DNA of 64,000 bases from Legionella massiliensis (GTDB taxonomy: Bacteria > Pseudomonadota > Gammaproteobacteria > Legionellales > Legionellaceae). The number at the start of each line of letters is the position of its first letter. Positions within the stretch are counted from its first letter, which is position 1. The notes under the pieces were generated by a model. That model saw only the letters and a program-made list of their open reading frames with translations, was not told the origin of the DNA and did no database searches. Positions 47,829 through 56,879 of this stretch are shown here, piece by piece. The translations under genes and the position numbers were made by a program. Location: positions 682,001 through 746,000 of the forward strand of contig NZ_CCVW01000001.1 of NCBI RefSeq assembly GCF_000756815.1, given 5' to 3'.

Positions 47829-49060
47829 TTAAGAGCAGCTAAGAGCCGTTGCAACTTTATGATAGTGTGACGTTATCGTATTTCTTTTCTCCTTACGTTT
47901 AATATAAGGATTAGACTCTGGGTTACGCCATTTAAATTGATATTTACTACTGGTGACGAATCTCTTTAAGAACACTCGCTCAAAGGAGCCTCGTCTGTTT
48001 AGTCCTTCTACCATCCACGTTTTAGCCCGTGCCGCTTTTGGTTTACGAATTCCTTTTGCGGCACATTGCTTGATCGAGGATTTGTATTTAGTTCCTAACC
48101 AATGTGCTAGTTTCCAAAATACTACGCGATCAAGTTTGCTATAAACATAGGCTGTGTAATCAGTGTATTGATAGAAGTTAGTCCATCCTACAATCATGTA
48201 GTTTAGATTCTTGACTAGTTCAACTTTATTTTCACTATGATTACCCGGTAGCATTTTCGTGATTTTATCTGACAAACCACGATATTTACTCTTAGGTATA
48301 GTGGTTACCGGTCTCATGTTACCGTGAGGGCCGCGTTTGCGGATAATACGATCCCCAAGAAAGACAAAACCATCATCTACGTGAGTAATATGCGTTTTAT
48401 GCATATTAAACGTTAGCTTAAGTTTCCCTTCCAGGAATTCCCTACTTTCCTCACGGATCATTTCTGCATGCTTTTTAGTCCCTTTTACTATCAAGACAAA
48501 GTCGTCCGCATATTGGCAATAAGCAACAGCAGGTTTCCATTGCCGATTTTCTTTTATCGTAATAGGGCTCTGTTGTCTTATTCTAAAGTTCCAAGCCCAA
48601 CGATCCTTTCTGGTCTTTTTATTTAGGTACTTTTCTTCTAGCCATTTATCAAACTCATTTAGCATAATGTTTGATAGAAGTGGCGATAGTACACCGCCCT
48701 GCGGTACACCTTCATGCGCAGCACAGAATAAATTCTTCTCTACATGCCCACTCTTGATGAATTTCCATAAGAGTGTTAGTAAACGGTTATCCTTTATCCT
48801 TTTGCGTAAGCTCTTCATAAGCAATCTATGGTGAACTGTATCAAAGTAGCTTGATAAATCACCCATCGTCCCGCCTCATTTCCTTCTGCTCCGTCTTGAA
48901 GTTGAAGTTTTACGGTGCGAATTGCATGATGCACACTTCTTTCTGGTCTAAAGCCATAGGAAAGTCGATGAAAATCGCTCTCCCAGATAGGTTCTAATGC
49001 CATCAGTATTGCGCGCTGCACAATTTCTCTTAGTTCCTTAAAAAAAATGATGCATTCCAT
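47829..49060 (-). pseudogene. Group II intron reverse transcriptase/maturase, truncated and frameshifted
   Basis: The main piece (48866-47829) has the RT block YCQYADDFVLIVKG with the YADD active site, GVPQGGVLSPLLSNIMLNEF and a maturase X-domain with the C-terminal region. The N-terminal piece (49060-48815: ILMALEPIWESDFHRLSYGF) is in another frame; the shift lies in the RWVI/GDLSSYFDTV stretch near 48865. RT blocks 0-1 are missing. It cannot promote retrohoming. Confidence 0.9.
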
Positions 49061-49504
49061 CTTTACTCTTGCTTTGCTTACTAAATCCTTTTAGTTTCAA
49101 AGACTGGGCGCACTATAGGTGATATCCGATGCCCAAGCTTTATTTAAACAGTGAGGTCTAAACTGTCGGCCTAAAATATTTTCGGCTATAGGTTTATTAT
49201 GGTGACTGTTGGTAGTTACTTTAAAATGCCTTGCTGCCTTGGGTTTAAGTCCTTCCTGTTTCATAATACGGCTTATTCGTGCCTTACCATGAAAATTGCC
49301 TGCTTTACGTAATACCAGTTGAATTCTTGGAACACCATAAGTATTGCGGGACTTCACAAACTGCTCCTTTATGAGCTTACTTAAGTCTTCATTGTCTTGT
49401 TTACATTGACTGGGTATTTTCTTAGACCAGGCGTAATAGGCGCTTCTTGATACACCTAAAATGAGGCAAAGGCTTTTGGTGGTGTGGAAAGCCTACTGTT
49501 CTTT

Positions 49505-49590
49505 AATCATCGCGTAGATCGCTGGCTTTCCTTGGCGAAAAACGCTGCTTTTTTTAGTATTTCACGCTCCTCCTCAAGTTCTTAGAAGAT
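49505..49590 (-). pseudogene. IS3-family OrfA tail
   Basis: The complement reads ELEEEREILKKAAFFAKESQ, then RSTR and a stop: the C-terminus of an IS3 OrfA, just upstream of the broken orfB. The 5' part of orfA is missing. Confidence 0.8.
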
Positions 49591-49790
49591 AATTAGTTAA
49601 CACTGTCTTTTGACTTAACCCCATTATCATTATAGTAAAGGCTCAAATTTTATAAAGATTTTCTAAACATCCCTTTTTGAGCCTTCCATGGAGCGCAGCG
49701 AAAGACTGGGGACAAGCTTAATTGCTCTGTCCCCTGGGTCCTGGGTTTAAATAAGATATATAACTCAGATTCCAATTCCCATGTTACACG

Positions 49791-49893
49791 TTAAGAGTAA
49801 TTATTCCAGAGTAATTCAGCTACAGTACTTTTCGATATTGAGGTCACTCCTGCTGGAGTCCCTGTATAGATAATATCACCTGATTTTAATGGA
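49791..49893 (-). pseudogene. C-terminal remnant of a fumarylacetoacetate hydrolase-family gene
   Basis: The complement reads LKSGDIIYTGTPAGVTSIS, then KSTVAELLWNNYS and a stop. LK.GD.I.TGTPAGV is the C-terminal signature of FAH-family hydrolases. It is cut off at the IS3 remnant that follows. Confidence 0.8.
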
Positions 49894-50030
49894 AAAAACC
49901 GGCATCGTCATGCTTTATAACCCTTACCGCTTGCATTCCTATTTGGGATATCAAAGTCCCAATCAGTTTGAAAAACAGACGGTAAGTTTAGAGAAAGTAG
50001 CTTAACTGGGATGTATCATTTTGCTTGACC
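49894..50030 (+). pseudogene. IS3-family 3'-end remnant
   Basis: It encodes YNPYRLHSYLGYQSPNQFEK, then QTVSLEKVA and a stop, followed by the right end CTTAACTGGGATGTATCATT...TTGACCACGTCA. It is a diverged relative of the IS3 copy at 38259-39510. Confidence 0.82.
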
Positions 50031-50063
50031 ACGTCAAATTTCCATGGCTTGCAACGTTCAAGT

Positions 50064-51791
50064 TTAGCTATATGAACAAATTTTTGACGTAACCTCTTCC
50101 ATCCAATTAGGAAGGTTACATTTACTCCTTTGTTGTGTTAGTCTAGCGATAATCCCTTCATCATTCGAAGTAGAGAGAAGGTAATCAATAAAGCGATAAC
50201 TATTGAATATCTCTGGTAATTCCTCCATAGCTTCATTTAATTTTTTAAGATTGCCTGATTTTAATTCATAAATAAAAGTGGGGAAAGCTAAAGTATAGGA
50301 TGGCTCTTCTTTTTTTATAGTTAATAAAGCTGAAAAATCAATCGTATGCGCACCATAAAAATTAAACTCCATTGTATCGGTCATATTTATGCCTATTTCC
50401 ATTAATGTTTTTTCTAACTCATGATCACTTAGTTTGTCTAGCTCGGTATATATTGACTTTTTATAGTAAGAATTTTCAGAGAAATCCAAACACATTAATC
50501 GATCAATAAATCTAAAAAAATTAAGTGTTAAAATTTGATGCATATCTTTTGTATTATCGGCTATCAGAAGTGCTTTTGTTATATTAGACAAAGCGTATAT
50601 CTCTTTGCCTGAGGGGCAATAAAGCACGAGTGAAGAAACTTCATTTGGTTGTCCTCTATAAGTCCCTGTATGTGAAAAGTACAGGTCTAGATTACCAATT
50701 TTAACATTCCTTATTTTCTCTGGATCGAATCCTAAATCTCTTTGCTTATAAAACACGCATGGATTATTTGCTGTTACCATTTTTATATCAAATTGTAGTT
50801 GAATACCCTGTTTGGCCTGCGGATCAATTGCATTGGCTCCCAGGCAAACAACATTTGCATCGCCGTCTTCAATGTCACTTGGGAACAAGGATGCCGGCCT
50901 AAAAGACATATAAAGTTCTAACATGTTGCGCCGTCCATAAAGCCCATCATTAAAAATTGATTCTAGAGCTGATGCAGCTGTTAAATGAGTGACTGTAGAA
51001 AATAACTCTACTCTTTTTGCTGCTTCCATAATTCGTTTGGCTAACTTTTCTTCGCATTTAGGTTGATAAGGTTTATTCGCATCTAGCAATATTGTTTTAG
51101 CGAATTTCTCACCATCTTCAGAGGTCATTGGCTGATCCGGATTTTGCCATAAATATCTATATCGGTGAGGCAATCGTTGTAAATTATGCTCTTTCCTTAT
51201 GCCATCTCTAATTCTGCGTTGTACTTTAACAATTTCACCTTCAACATAAGGGAGATCATTTTGGTTCCTTTCCAACAGGTTAACTATTGCTTTTGTTGAG
51301 TCTTGCTCTCGTTTAAAGATTTTTTTTGGAAGGTCTTGTCCTTTAAATACGTTCGCCCTTGGCGTAGGTAAATATTTTAAAAACATATTGATTAAGCTTT
51401 CATCACTCAATGTATAGAGCCTTCTCATAAACTGTGAATTAGCAATAGCTACTGGTAGCATTGAAGTTCCACGAGCTTTTGCTTGTGGTGTAACCTGTTC
51501 CATACATTTCTTTAGTGCTTCTTCAATCGAACTTAATCTTTCTTGTGTCGTAGCAATATCATTCTTATTGCTAATATATTCTTCTATTCTTAGCCATAGC
51601 ATAAAATAGTCCAGCTCATCACTTGATTTTTCGTCGAAATGATTCCTTAGTGCAGGATGATTTCTAAATTCGGCACTTGAGGTACCTAGGGGCTCATCGT
51701 TTATTAGCTGCAACAATACCCCTTTTGTCTCATTATCCAATGTATCAGACTTTTTTAGGTTACTTATTACTTGCTCCTCTATCGGTTTCAT
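50064..51791 (-). CDS. 575-aa hypothetical protein, ADP-ribosyltransferase-like segment
   Basis: Soluble, no signal peptide. I start at the ATG at 51791 (MKPIEEQVISNLKK), preceded by GAGAGA; the frame is open to 51890. Residues around 280-320 (FSTVTHLTAASALESIFNDGLYGRRNML) follow the 'H-x-T ... L..I...GL..R' order of ART/PARP-like folds (as in DarT-type enzymes); a possible later Tyr/Glu pair was not fixed. The rest is helical. A host-modifying effector is possible, as inference only. The function is unknown. Confidence 0.6.
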   Translation of the reverse strand: MKPIEEQVISNLKKSDTLDNETKGVLLQLINDEPLGTSSAEFRNHPALRNHFDEKSSDELDYFMLWLRIEEYISNKNDIATTQERLSSIEEALKKCMEQVTPQAKARGTSMLPVAIANSQFMRRLYTLSDESLINMFLKYLPTPRANVFKGQDLPKKIFKREQDSTKAIVNLLERNQNDLPYVEGEIVKVQRRIRDGIRKEHNLQRLPHRYRYLWQNPDQPMTSEDGEKFAKTILLDANKPYQPKCEEKLAKRIMEAAKRVELFSTVTHLTAASALESIFNDGLYGRRNMLELYMSFRPASLFPSDIEDGDANVVCLGANAIDPQAKQGIQLQFDIKMVTANNPCVFYKQRDLGFDPEKIRNVKIGNLDLYFSHTGTYRGQPNEVSSLVLYCPSGKEIYALSNITKALLIADNTKDMHQILTLNFFRFIDRLMCLDFSENSYYKKSIYTELDKLSDHELEKTLMEIGINMTDTMEFNFYGAHTIDFSALLTIKKEEPSYTLAFPTFIYELKSGNLKKLNEAMEELPEIFNSYRFIDYLLSTSNDEGIIARLTQQRSKCNLPNWMEEVTSKICSYS

Positions 51792-52059
51792 AATTTTCTC
51801 TCTATTAATCTTTAATATTGCCTCATAATGGCACATGGGTTTTAAGATGAGGATTAGACATCCCCAGGCTTTTTTGAGCACCGAATCCAACGCAAAATAA
51901 GAGTTAATGTTATAAATGTGGGTACATGTGACATCTTCACCACAGCTATTTTCATATCAAAAATATGAAATCTTCTTCACAAACAAGTTGAAATGCTAAG
52001 AACTTAAACGATGCTGTATAAAATGATAATCAATTAAACTTAATAAACTCTGATGGCTT
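51792..52059. other. Gap upstream of the 575-aa gene
   Basis: AT-rich, holding the promoter of the leftward gene. It passes into Tn3-like sequence at about 52060. Confidence 0.35.
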
Positions 52060-52411
52060 ATGTCGTCTTTACGACAGAACCATTTTATTCGCCGCATGAC
52101 GTTAACCCAAGCAAATGATGTGGTGATGAATGCCGATATTTGAAAAATATACCTGGCTGATTATGGGATTCATGCGAGCATTGGTGGTCAGAAGTTAGAA
52201 ACTAAATTCAATTCTATTATGGCAAGGTTCTCAACAAAATACTTTGGGTTTGGTCAAGGAGTATCTGCTTACACGTTGTCCGCAAACTGGCTGCCTTTAT
52301 GCACAAAGATTATTGGCGCAAATGAGCAGGAAAGCCATTATCTGTTTGATATGCTCAATAGTAATACCAGTGATATTGAAGTTGCGGCGGTTTGTGGGGA
52401 CATGCACAGTT
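52060..52411 (+). pseudogene. Tn3-family transposase fragment
   Basis: The frame (one TGA near 52139) reads MTLTQANDVVMNAD, then IHASIGGQKLETKFNSIMAR, FSTKYFGFGQGVSAYTLSAN and IIGANEQESHYLFDMLNSN, the central TnpA block of Tn3 elements (RYS.KYFG.G.G.S.YTL.AN; IGANE.ESHY). The IS3 piece interrupts it at 52412 within GDMHS. Confidence 0.88.
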
Positions 52412-52638
52412 GACGTGGTCAACCAAATTGTTACACCCCAGTTAAGCAACTTTCATTAAAAAATCACTCTGTTTTTCAAATTGATTTGGGCTTAAATATC
52501 CTAAATAAGAATGCAATCTGTGGCTGTTATAGAACATGGTGATGTAATTCAAAATGTCCTGTTGAGCTTCCCATCGAGTTTGATAATTTCGCCATTGAAC
52601 TCGCTCTTGCTTTAAACGTCCAAAGAAGCTTTCAATAA
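52412..52638 (-). mobile_element. Partial IS3 element (3' end)
   Basis: It matches the right end of the IS3 at 38259-39510 in inverted orientation: TGACGTGGTCAACC, then the C-terminus of OrfB. The rest is cut off by the IS5-like element at 52639, which inserted into the VIESFF region. Confidence 0.88.
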
Positions 52639-53583
52639 CAACTCGTTGCTAGTTTCATAAATTACAGAAAAGCCTTTAAATACAATTAATTGCCTTCATA
52701 TTGCAAGGTCTGATTCAGACAATAAAAATAAAGGTGAGGGCATGAGAAAGGCCGGCTACAAAAGGATTCCAACGGAATTAACAGAAAAAGAGTTCAATGA
52801 ATTTGTCTTTCCTTACCTGAAAATGGGAAACGCGGACCAAGACCGAAAATAGCTCTCTATAAAATATTTAATTACATTTTGTATATCATTCACACAGGAT
52901 GCCAATGGTATAAATTGCCGATTGAGAAAACAGCAGCGGGTAAACCAGAAATAAGTTACACCCGGGTATTCAAGCACTTTAGGGCTTGGCTGAAAAAGGG
53001 TTGTTTTGAACAACTGTTTGAATCATCAGTAGCTCTTCTTGCTCAAAGCAATAAGCTGGATACGAGCGTTCTTCATGGAGACGGAACCACAACCGTTGCT
53101 AAAAAAGGGGTGACAACATTGCCTACAGTGGTCACAAACACTTCAAAGGGGATAAAGCCGTTGCCATCTGTGACAGGAACTGTAATGTTATTGCGCCATT
53201 TGTCACAGCGCCTGGCAACAAAAGCGAATCACCTATGATAAGGGATGCATTTAACCCATTGAAGAAAATGGCAAAAATGATAGGTGTGTCACTGGATGGC
53301 TCTGTAATGAGCCTTGACGGGGTTTATGATTGTAAAGCCAATCGCCAGAATTAACTTGCGCCATTTCTGCAATCCATAACTGGCTCAGGAAATCTCTATT
53401 TTTTCCCAGGGGGACAAATTATCCCGAGATGTCGCTCGCCTCGAGTAAAACTAAAATGAATCAAAAGAGAGCTAGCTGATTTATTTAATATCTTTTTAGT
53501 TGGGCGACTTTCTAAAAAAACGGACTGCCTAATTATAGGACATGTTTTGTGACAGATCATTGATAATTACTAGCAACGAGTTG
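52639..53583 (+). mobile_element. IS5-like insertion sequence
   Basis: Terminal repeats CAACTCGTTGCTAGT (52639-52653) and its complement (53569-53583) bound 945 bp. Other remnants sharing these ends: 30700-30743, 39511-40306. It sits between an IS3 fragment and an IS6 fragment. Confidence 0.82.
52742..53354 (+). pseudogene. IS5-family transposase, two frameshifts, 3' truncated
   Basis: It starts MRKAGYKRIPTELTEKEFNE. One base is missing in the GGGAAACGCGG stretch near 52829, and one near 53110 (AAAAAAGGGGTGAC); restoring both gives KRGPRPKIALYKIFNYI, then GDNIAYSGHKHFKGDKAVAI. IS5 signatures are TGCQWYKLP, DTSVLHGDGT and SLDGVYDCKANRQ. It then stops early. Confidence 0.85.
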
Positions 53584-53757
53584 CTTAATATACGTTTCAT
53601 CCATCCTTAAGGAACCTCCCGTGGAACGCTTGTGGCGCTTGCAAAAAGCTTCTTCCAGTTGTGGAGAATATTCAACTACCCAGCGATTAATGGTTGAATG
53701 GTCTACCTTCAGGCCACGCTCCAGAGCAAGCTCACATCTTGTTTGAAATGCTTCCAT
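53584..53757 (-). pseudogene. IS6-family transposase fragment
   Basis: The complement reads MEAFQTRCELALERGLKVDH, then STINRWVVEYSPQLEEAF and GSLRMDETYIK. This is the N-terminal quarter up to the first catalytic Asp. The IS5-like element ends it at 53583. Confidence 0.88.
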
Positions 53758-53848
53758 TTGAAACTAAGCATTGCCGAACTCCAAAAAATTTCGAAACTCT
53801 AATAGAGTCTCAAATTTTCTGCGACAAAGCCGAGAATTCACGACCTAT

Positions 53849-55801
53849 CTATCGTGTTGGCGATATATCAGGTGCTGGTGCTTGTTCTTCTTTAACTTTA
53901 CTTAATGTGTTTTTGTATTCGTTAACTTGTCTGGCGCTTGATGCCGCAGAAGTTATCTCTCTTTGAGCCGTATTCTGTACAGTTGCAGATCTATGTCTGA
54001 CGGAGGAAAAAAATCTGCTGGAGAAACTACTAAAGCCTTGTTGTGGTCCTTGGGCCGAGGGCGTATCCAGGTCAATACCTCGTTCTATTATAACTGTAAG
54101 ACCAGAAGGGGTTATCTCTGTAGTTGTAGGTCCACGCCTAACGGGAGCTAAGGCTCTGCTGAAGGAACTACTGGGGCTTTGTTGTGGTCCTTGGGCCGAG
54201 GGCGTATCCAGGTCAATACCTCGTTCTATTATAACTGTAAGACCAGAAGGGGTTATCTCTGTAGTTGTAGGTCCACGCTTGACGGGAGCTAAGGCTCTGC
54301 TGGAAGAGCTACTGGGGCTTTGCTGTGGTCCTTGGGCCGAGGGTATATCCAAGTCAATACCTCGTTCTATTGTAACTCTAAGGCCTGAAGGGACTGTCTC
54401 AATAACTGTAGGCCCACGTCTAACGGGAGGTATTGCCGTTGCCGCAGAATCTTGTCTTAATGGAAATTGGTCGGTAAGTTGTGCTTTCTGAGTGTCCGCT
54501 AGAGGGCAATTTATATCTAGGATTTTTTCTAAAAGAGTTAGACGTACCGGAGCAGAAACTGTTGGTGCAGCAGCCGTGACAAGTGCGACTTTCATATCAT
54601 CAGATAGACGGTTTGCTTTAAGTATTTCATCCAGAACTACACTAAACACCTCGGCTTTTCGCTCTTCAGGCAATTGGCTGGAAAGTAGTTTATCAAGAAA
54701 AATTTGAATTACCTTATCGCGCTTAGTTGTTATTGCTAATTCTATGATAGACCCATGTCGCTCTGTTTTGGCAAGAATGATTGCTATTTTAACATCATCA
54801 GACAAGTTATCATTATTAAGTACCTGATGAAAAAAAACAGAGGTAGTTTCCAGTCGATTTTGAAAGGCAGCTATATGGAATCCTGGGAGGCCGCCAGATC
54901 TTGCTAATATTAACGCCGACTTTTCTTCTGTTGTTAAAGGCCCCTTCAAAACAGCATCTATAAAAATCGCCAGCGATTTAGCATGCCCTTCTTGAAAACA
55001 AAACCATGCACCAGGAGTACCACCTATGCGGGCCTCCAAAACATCAACTGGTAGACTGGCATTTTCTTGCAAATAATCTTTTAACTGCTCGTTTAGGCCA
55101 TATCTCAAAAAGGAAAAAAGTTTTTCTTTTTCATCTACATATCTTGTTGTAGTTACTGATTTTTCAGGGTAGCGATTTTTATCGTAAGATATCAGTGTCA
55201 TATGCCTGGATTCTCTGAAATGGGATCTTGCGTCATTGCAAAAATCACTGAATTCCAAATTACGAAAAATCTCTCTATTCAAGCATAATGCTCGAATATG
55301 AGAGGATGTTTCATTAGGATCGTAGAATTTAACAATATAATTTGGCCCATGACGTTTGATAGTTACTGCCATGCTATGCACGCTACTATTTACTAAAAAA
55401 CTGGTTCTTTCACCATCGCTTAAGTTCTCACTCACATCGTAAAGTGCATTACCAAAAGTGCGGTAATCTGTAAAATAGTAATAGGACCCTGCATACATGA
55501 GCTTTTCTGAATCAAAGATATTTCTTCTAAGTGAATCTATATTGCTAATACCGAATTCGCTACTCAACGAATTATGGTAGTTTTTCATATCGTTTTGGAC
55601 AACGTAGTAAGCCAATTGTCTGCATTCAATTTCCTTATTGTAAATATCTTTCGCTTGCCCATTCAGGTTAAGATTACTTTTACCATTTTTAGACTTATAA
55701 ATAACATGTTCGCTACCAAGCTTTGTAACTCGTCTCCCCTTACCTAGTAGTTCCATAGCTTTGGCTCGTAACTCACTTGAGGTTTGGGAAGGTGCTACCA
55801 T
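53849..55801 (-). CDS. ShET2-like cysteine protease candidate with 47-residue repeats
   Basis: 650 aa. The N-terminal part has an ordered Cys-His-Asp set: C60 in KEIECRQLAYY, H142 in NSSVHSMAV and D161 in KFYDPNE. This is the pattern of ShET2/OspD-type cysteine-protease effectors. Residues 250-430 form ankyrin-like helical repeats. Residues 458-598 hold three 47-residue repeats (each with RGPT, TPSGLTV, IERGIDLD, SAQGPQQ). A Lys/Glu-rich tail follows. Function is inferred from motif order; effector delivery is likely but unproven. Confidence 0.7.
   Translation of the reverse strand: MVAPSQTSSELRAKAMELLGKGRRVTKLGSEHVIYKSKNGKSNLNLNGQAKDIYNKEIECRQLAYYVVQNDMKNYHNSLSSEFGISNIDSLRRNIFDSEKLMYAGSYYYFTDYRTFGNALYDVSENLSDGERTSFLVNSSVHSMAVTIKRHGPNYIVKFYDPNETSSHIRALCLNREIFRNLEFSDFCNDARSHFRESRHMTLISYDKNRYPEKSVTTTRYVDEKEKLFSFLRYGLNEQLKDYLQENASLPVDVLEARIGGTPGAWFCFQEGHAKSLAIFIDAVLKGPLTTEEKSALILARSGGLPGFHIAAFQNRLETTSVFFHQVLNNDNLSDDVKIAIILAKTERHGSIIELAITTKRDKVIQIFLDKLLSSQLPEERKAEVFSVVLDEILKANRLSDDMKVALVTAAAPTVSAPVRLTLLEKILDINCPLADTQKAQLTDQFPLRQDSAATAIPPVRRGPTVIETVPSGLRVTIERGIDLDIPSAQGPQQSPSSSSSRALAPVKRGPTTTEITPSGLTVIIERGIDLDTPSAQGPQQSPSSSFSRALAPVRRGPTTTEITPSGLTVIIERGIDLDTPSAQGPQQGFSSFSSRFFSSVRHRSATVQNTAQREITSAASSARQVNEYKNTLSKVKEEQAPAPDISPTR
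54008..54430 (-). repeat. Three tandem 141-bp repeats inside the ShET2-like gene
   Basis: Each unit codes 47 residues; the words GGCCGAGGGCGTATCCAGGT and CTCGTTCTATTATAACTG recur at 141-bp spacing (copy 3 is slightly diverged). High DNA identity between the first two units suggests recent expansion by slippage or recombination. Confidence 0.9.
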
Positions 55802-56182
55802 GATTATCTCCGTGTTTATCTTTAGTGCAATTTCTTAAAGCACCTCTATATTATTCCCTCTAGGCTTAATAAATTGTTAAAAACACCTTGATAATACAAA
55901 TGGTGAATATTGAAATTTTTCGCAGTTTCAGTAGGGCTTTGAAAAACCATAAATTTCTAGCAAGGCATCAAGCGTAGGACTTGTCAAAAACCATTTTTTT
56001 GTAGAAATTTTAACTTTCTTCTCTGGATACAGAGCGATAAAGGATTCATTGATGTAGGATTTGTCCTTACGGGTAGCCTTAGTATTGAATCTCTAGTTGA
56101 GCATTTTGAAAATTTCTTTCGAAAAACTAAAATTCGCAGTTGTTATAAATGGACTACTATTTTCAATTACACGGTTAGACTA
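55802..56182. other. Gap with an open stretch leading into the next frame
   Basis: From about 56060 a frame stays open (SLSIESLVEHFENFFRKTKI) into the ATG at 56183, so the following gene may be longer or a fusion fragment. It has no start signal that I could confirm. The first 200 bp hold the promoter of the leftward gene. Confidence 0.4.
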
Positions 56183-56446
56183 ATGACCGTTCCTATGATT
56201 TCGCAATCATGTATTTCCGGCTTTAAAAATGAAGAAACGTATGTATGGCCTTATATTAATGGAGATATTAAGGGGCTAGCATTAACTCCGATATACAAAA
56301 CTTTACCAAATGCTTTGGATAGAATCCCTGACGAAAATTTTTATGTAATTATTAGTGCACTTGATCTGATTAGGTTGGGTGGTAAACGCGAAAATAAAAT
56401 TGCAAAAGAGACCTTGGAAAATATGTATGGAATCAATAAGAATTAA
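56183..56446 (+). CDS. Small protein overlapping the nucleotidyltransferase remnant (AbiEi-like?)
   Basis: 87 aa, with IYKTLPNALDRIPDENFYVI and IRLGGKRENKIAKETLENMY. It overlaps the next frame by about 20 bases and could be the partner of a nucleotidyltransferase (AbiEi-type antitoxin remnant; antitoxin C-termini are of this sort). It may be the C-terminal end of a larger, truncated gene. Confidence 0.5.
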   Translation: MTVPMISQSCISGFKNEETYVWPYINGDIKGLALTPIYKTLPNALDRIPDENFYVIISALDLIRLGGKRENKIAKETLENMYGINKN

Positions 56447-56656
56447 GCAACGTAATGAGGCACTTTACCAGGCAGCGACTCATTTAAAAGATCTTAATGA
56501 GCGAGTTTTTTATGTTGGTGGTCGAATCGTTGGGTTATTAATAACGGATTTAATAGAAGATGATGTCAGTCCAACTTATGATATTGATGTTGCCCTAGAT
56601 TTAGGTGCAACAGATATAGTTGCACATTATTAAGTACAGAAGAAACTAGAGCCTTA
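56427..56656 (+). pseudogene. Truncated nucleotidyltransferase-fold gene
   Basis: From the ATG at 56427: MESIRIKQRNEALYQAATHL, then FYVGGRIVGLLITDLIEDDV and PTYDIDVALDLG. GG....L...(D/x)...T.D.DV is the signature of nucleotidyltransferases such as AbiEii/MNT types. A stop at 56631-56633 cuts it, and the family continuation (LSTEETRALGFKRHRK) lies in the next frame, so one indel ended it. Confidence 0.75.
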
Positions 56657-56734
56657 GGTTTTAAACGCCATAGAAAAACTTACTTCTCTTGAATCTTGAA
56701 AATTTAAGGGGTTTTTGCGGGTTTATTTACCGCC

Positions 56735-56820
56735 AATAAAAGACAATGAAAGACAACCAAGAGGTAATTCCAAGATCTTTGTTTAGATCATATTTTATAT
56801 AGTCTCTCGTGGTCTTTATA
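56735..56820. promoter_or_regulatory. Putative integrase arm-site cluster, second copy
   Basis: AAAAGACAATGAAAGACAA and CTCTCGTGGTCTTTATAGCC mirror the arrangement at 30221-30310. A further single word (ACAATCAAAGACAATGAAA) lies at 56982-57000, beyond the attachment copy. Confidence 0.5.
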
Positions 56821-56851
56821 GCCTTTCATGAAAAGCTATAAAACCATGGTA

Positions 56852-56879
56852 GCGGGTTCAATTCCCGCTGCCTCCACCA
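56852..56879 (+). repeat. ssrA 3'-end duplication: right end of island 2
   Basis: It matches 23015-23042 except one base (GCTG instead of GCCG near 56869). It lies in a non-tmRNA context preceded by AAACCATGGTA, as at 30330-30340 (AAACCATAGTA), so the flanks are shared as well. Confidence 0.88.

Larger units (their letters stand above)
47750..49113 (-). mobile_element. Deleted group II intron
   Basis: The 5' end is GTGCGCCCAGTC (first base 49113) and the 3' end ...CTCTTACTCTAC (last base 47750). Domain V is seen at 47790-47823. Only 1364 bp remain, against 2-2.5 kb for a typical ORF-bearing intron: most of domains I-III and the RT N-terminus are gone. Removing it restores the IS3 reading frame exactly, which proves the boundaries. 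Confidence 0.9.
47304..49510 (-). pseudogene. IS3-family OrfB interrupted by a group II intron
   Basis: Leftward orfB pieces 49510-49114 and 47749-47304 join exactly across the intron: ASDITY | IHTNEGWLYLATVID. The DDE residues are in SDITY, HHSDRGS and TVIESFYH. Two in-frame TAG stops lie in it (MIKEQ*AFHT near the start and HHSDRGS*CCSD), so it is dead apart from the intron. A fragment of the same family is at 31667-31790. Confidence 0.9.

Noticed and set aside
54008-54430. Regular 141-bp repeats that could look like a repeat array
   Set aside because: They lie inside one open reading frame and encode 47-residue protein repeats; there are no spacers, so this is not a CRISPR array.
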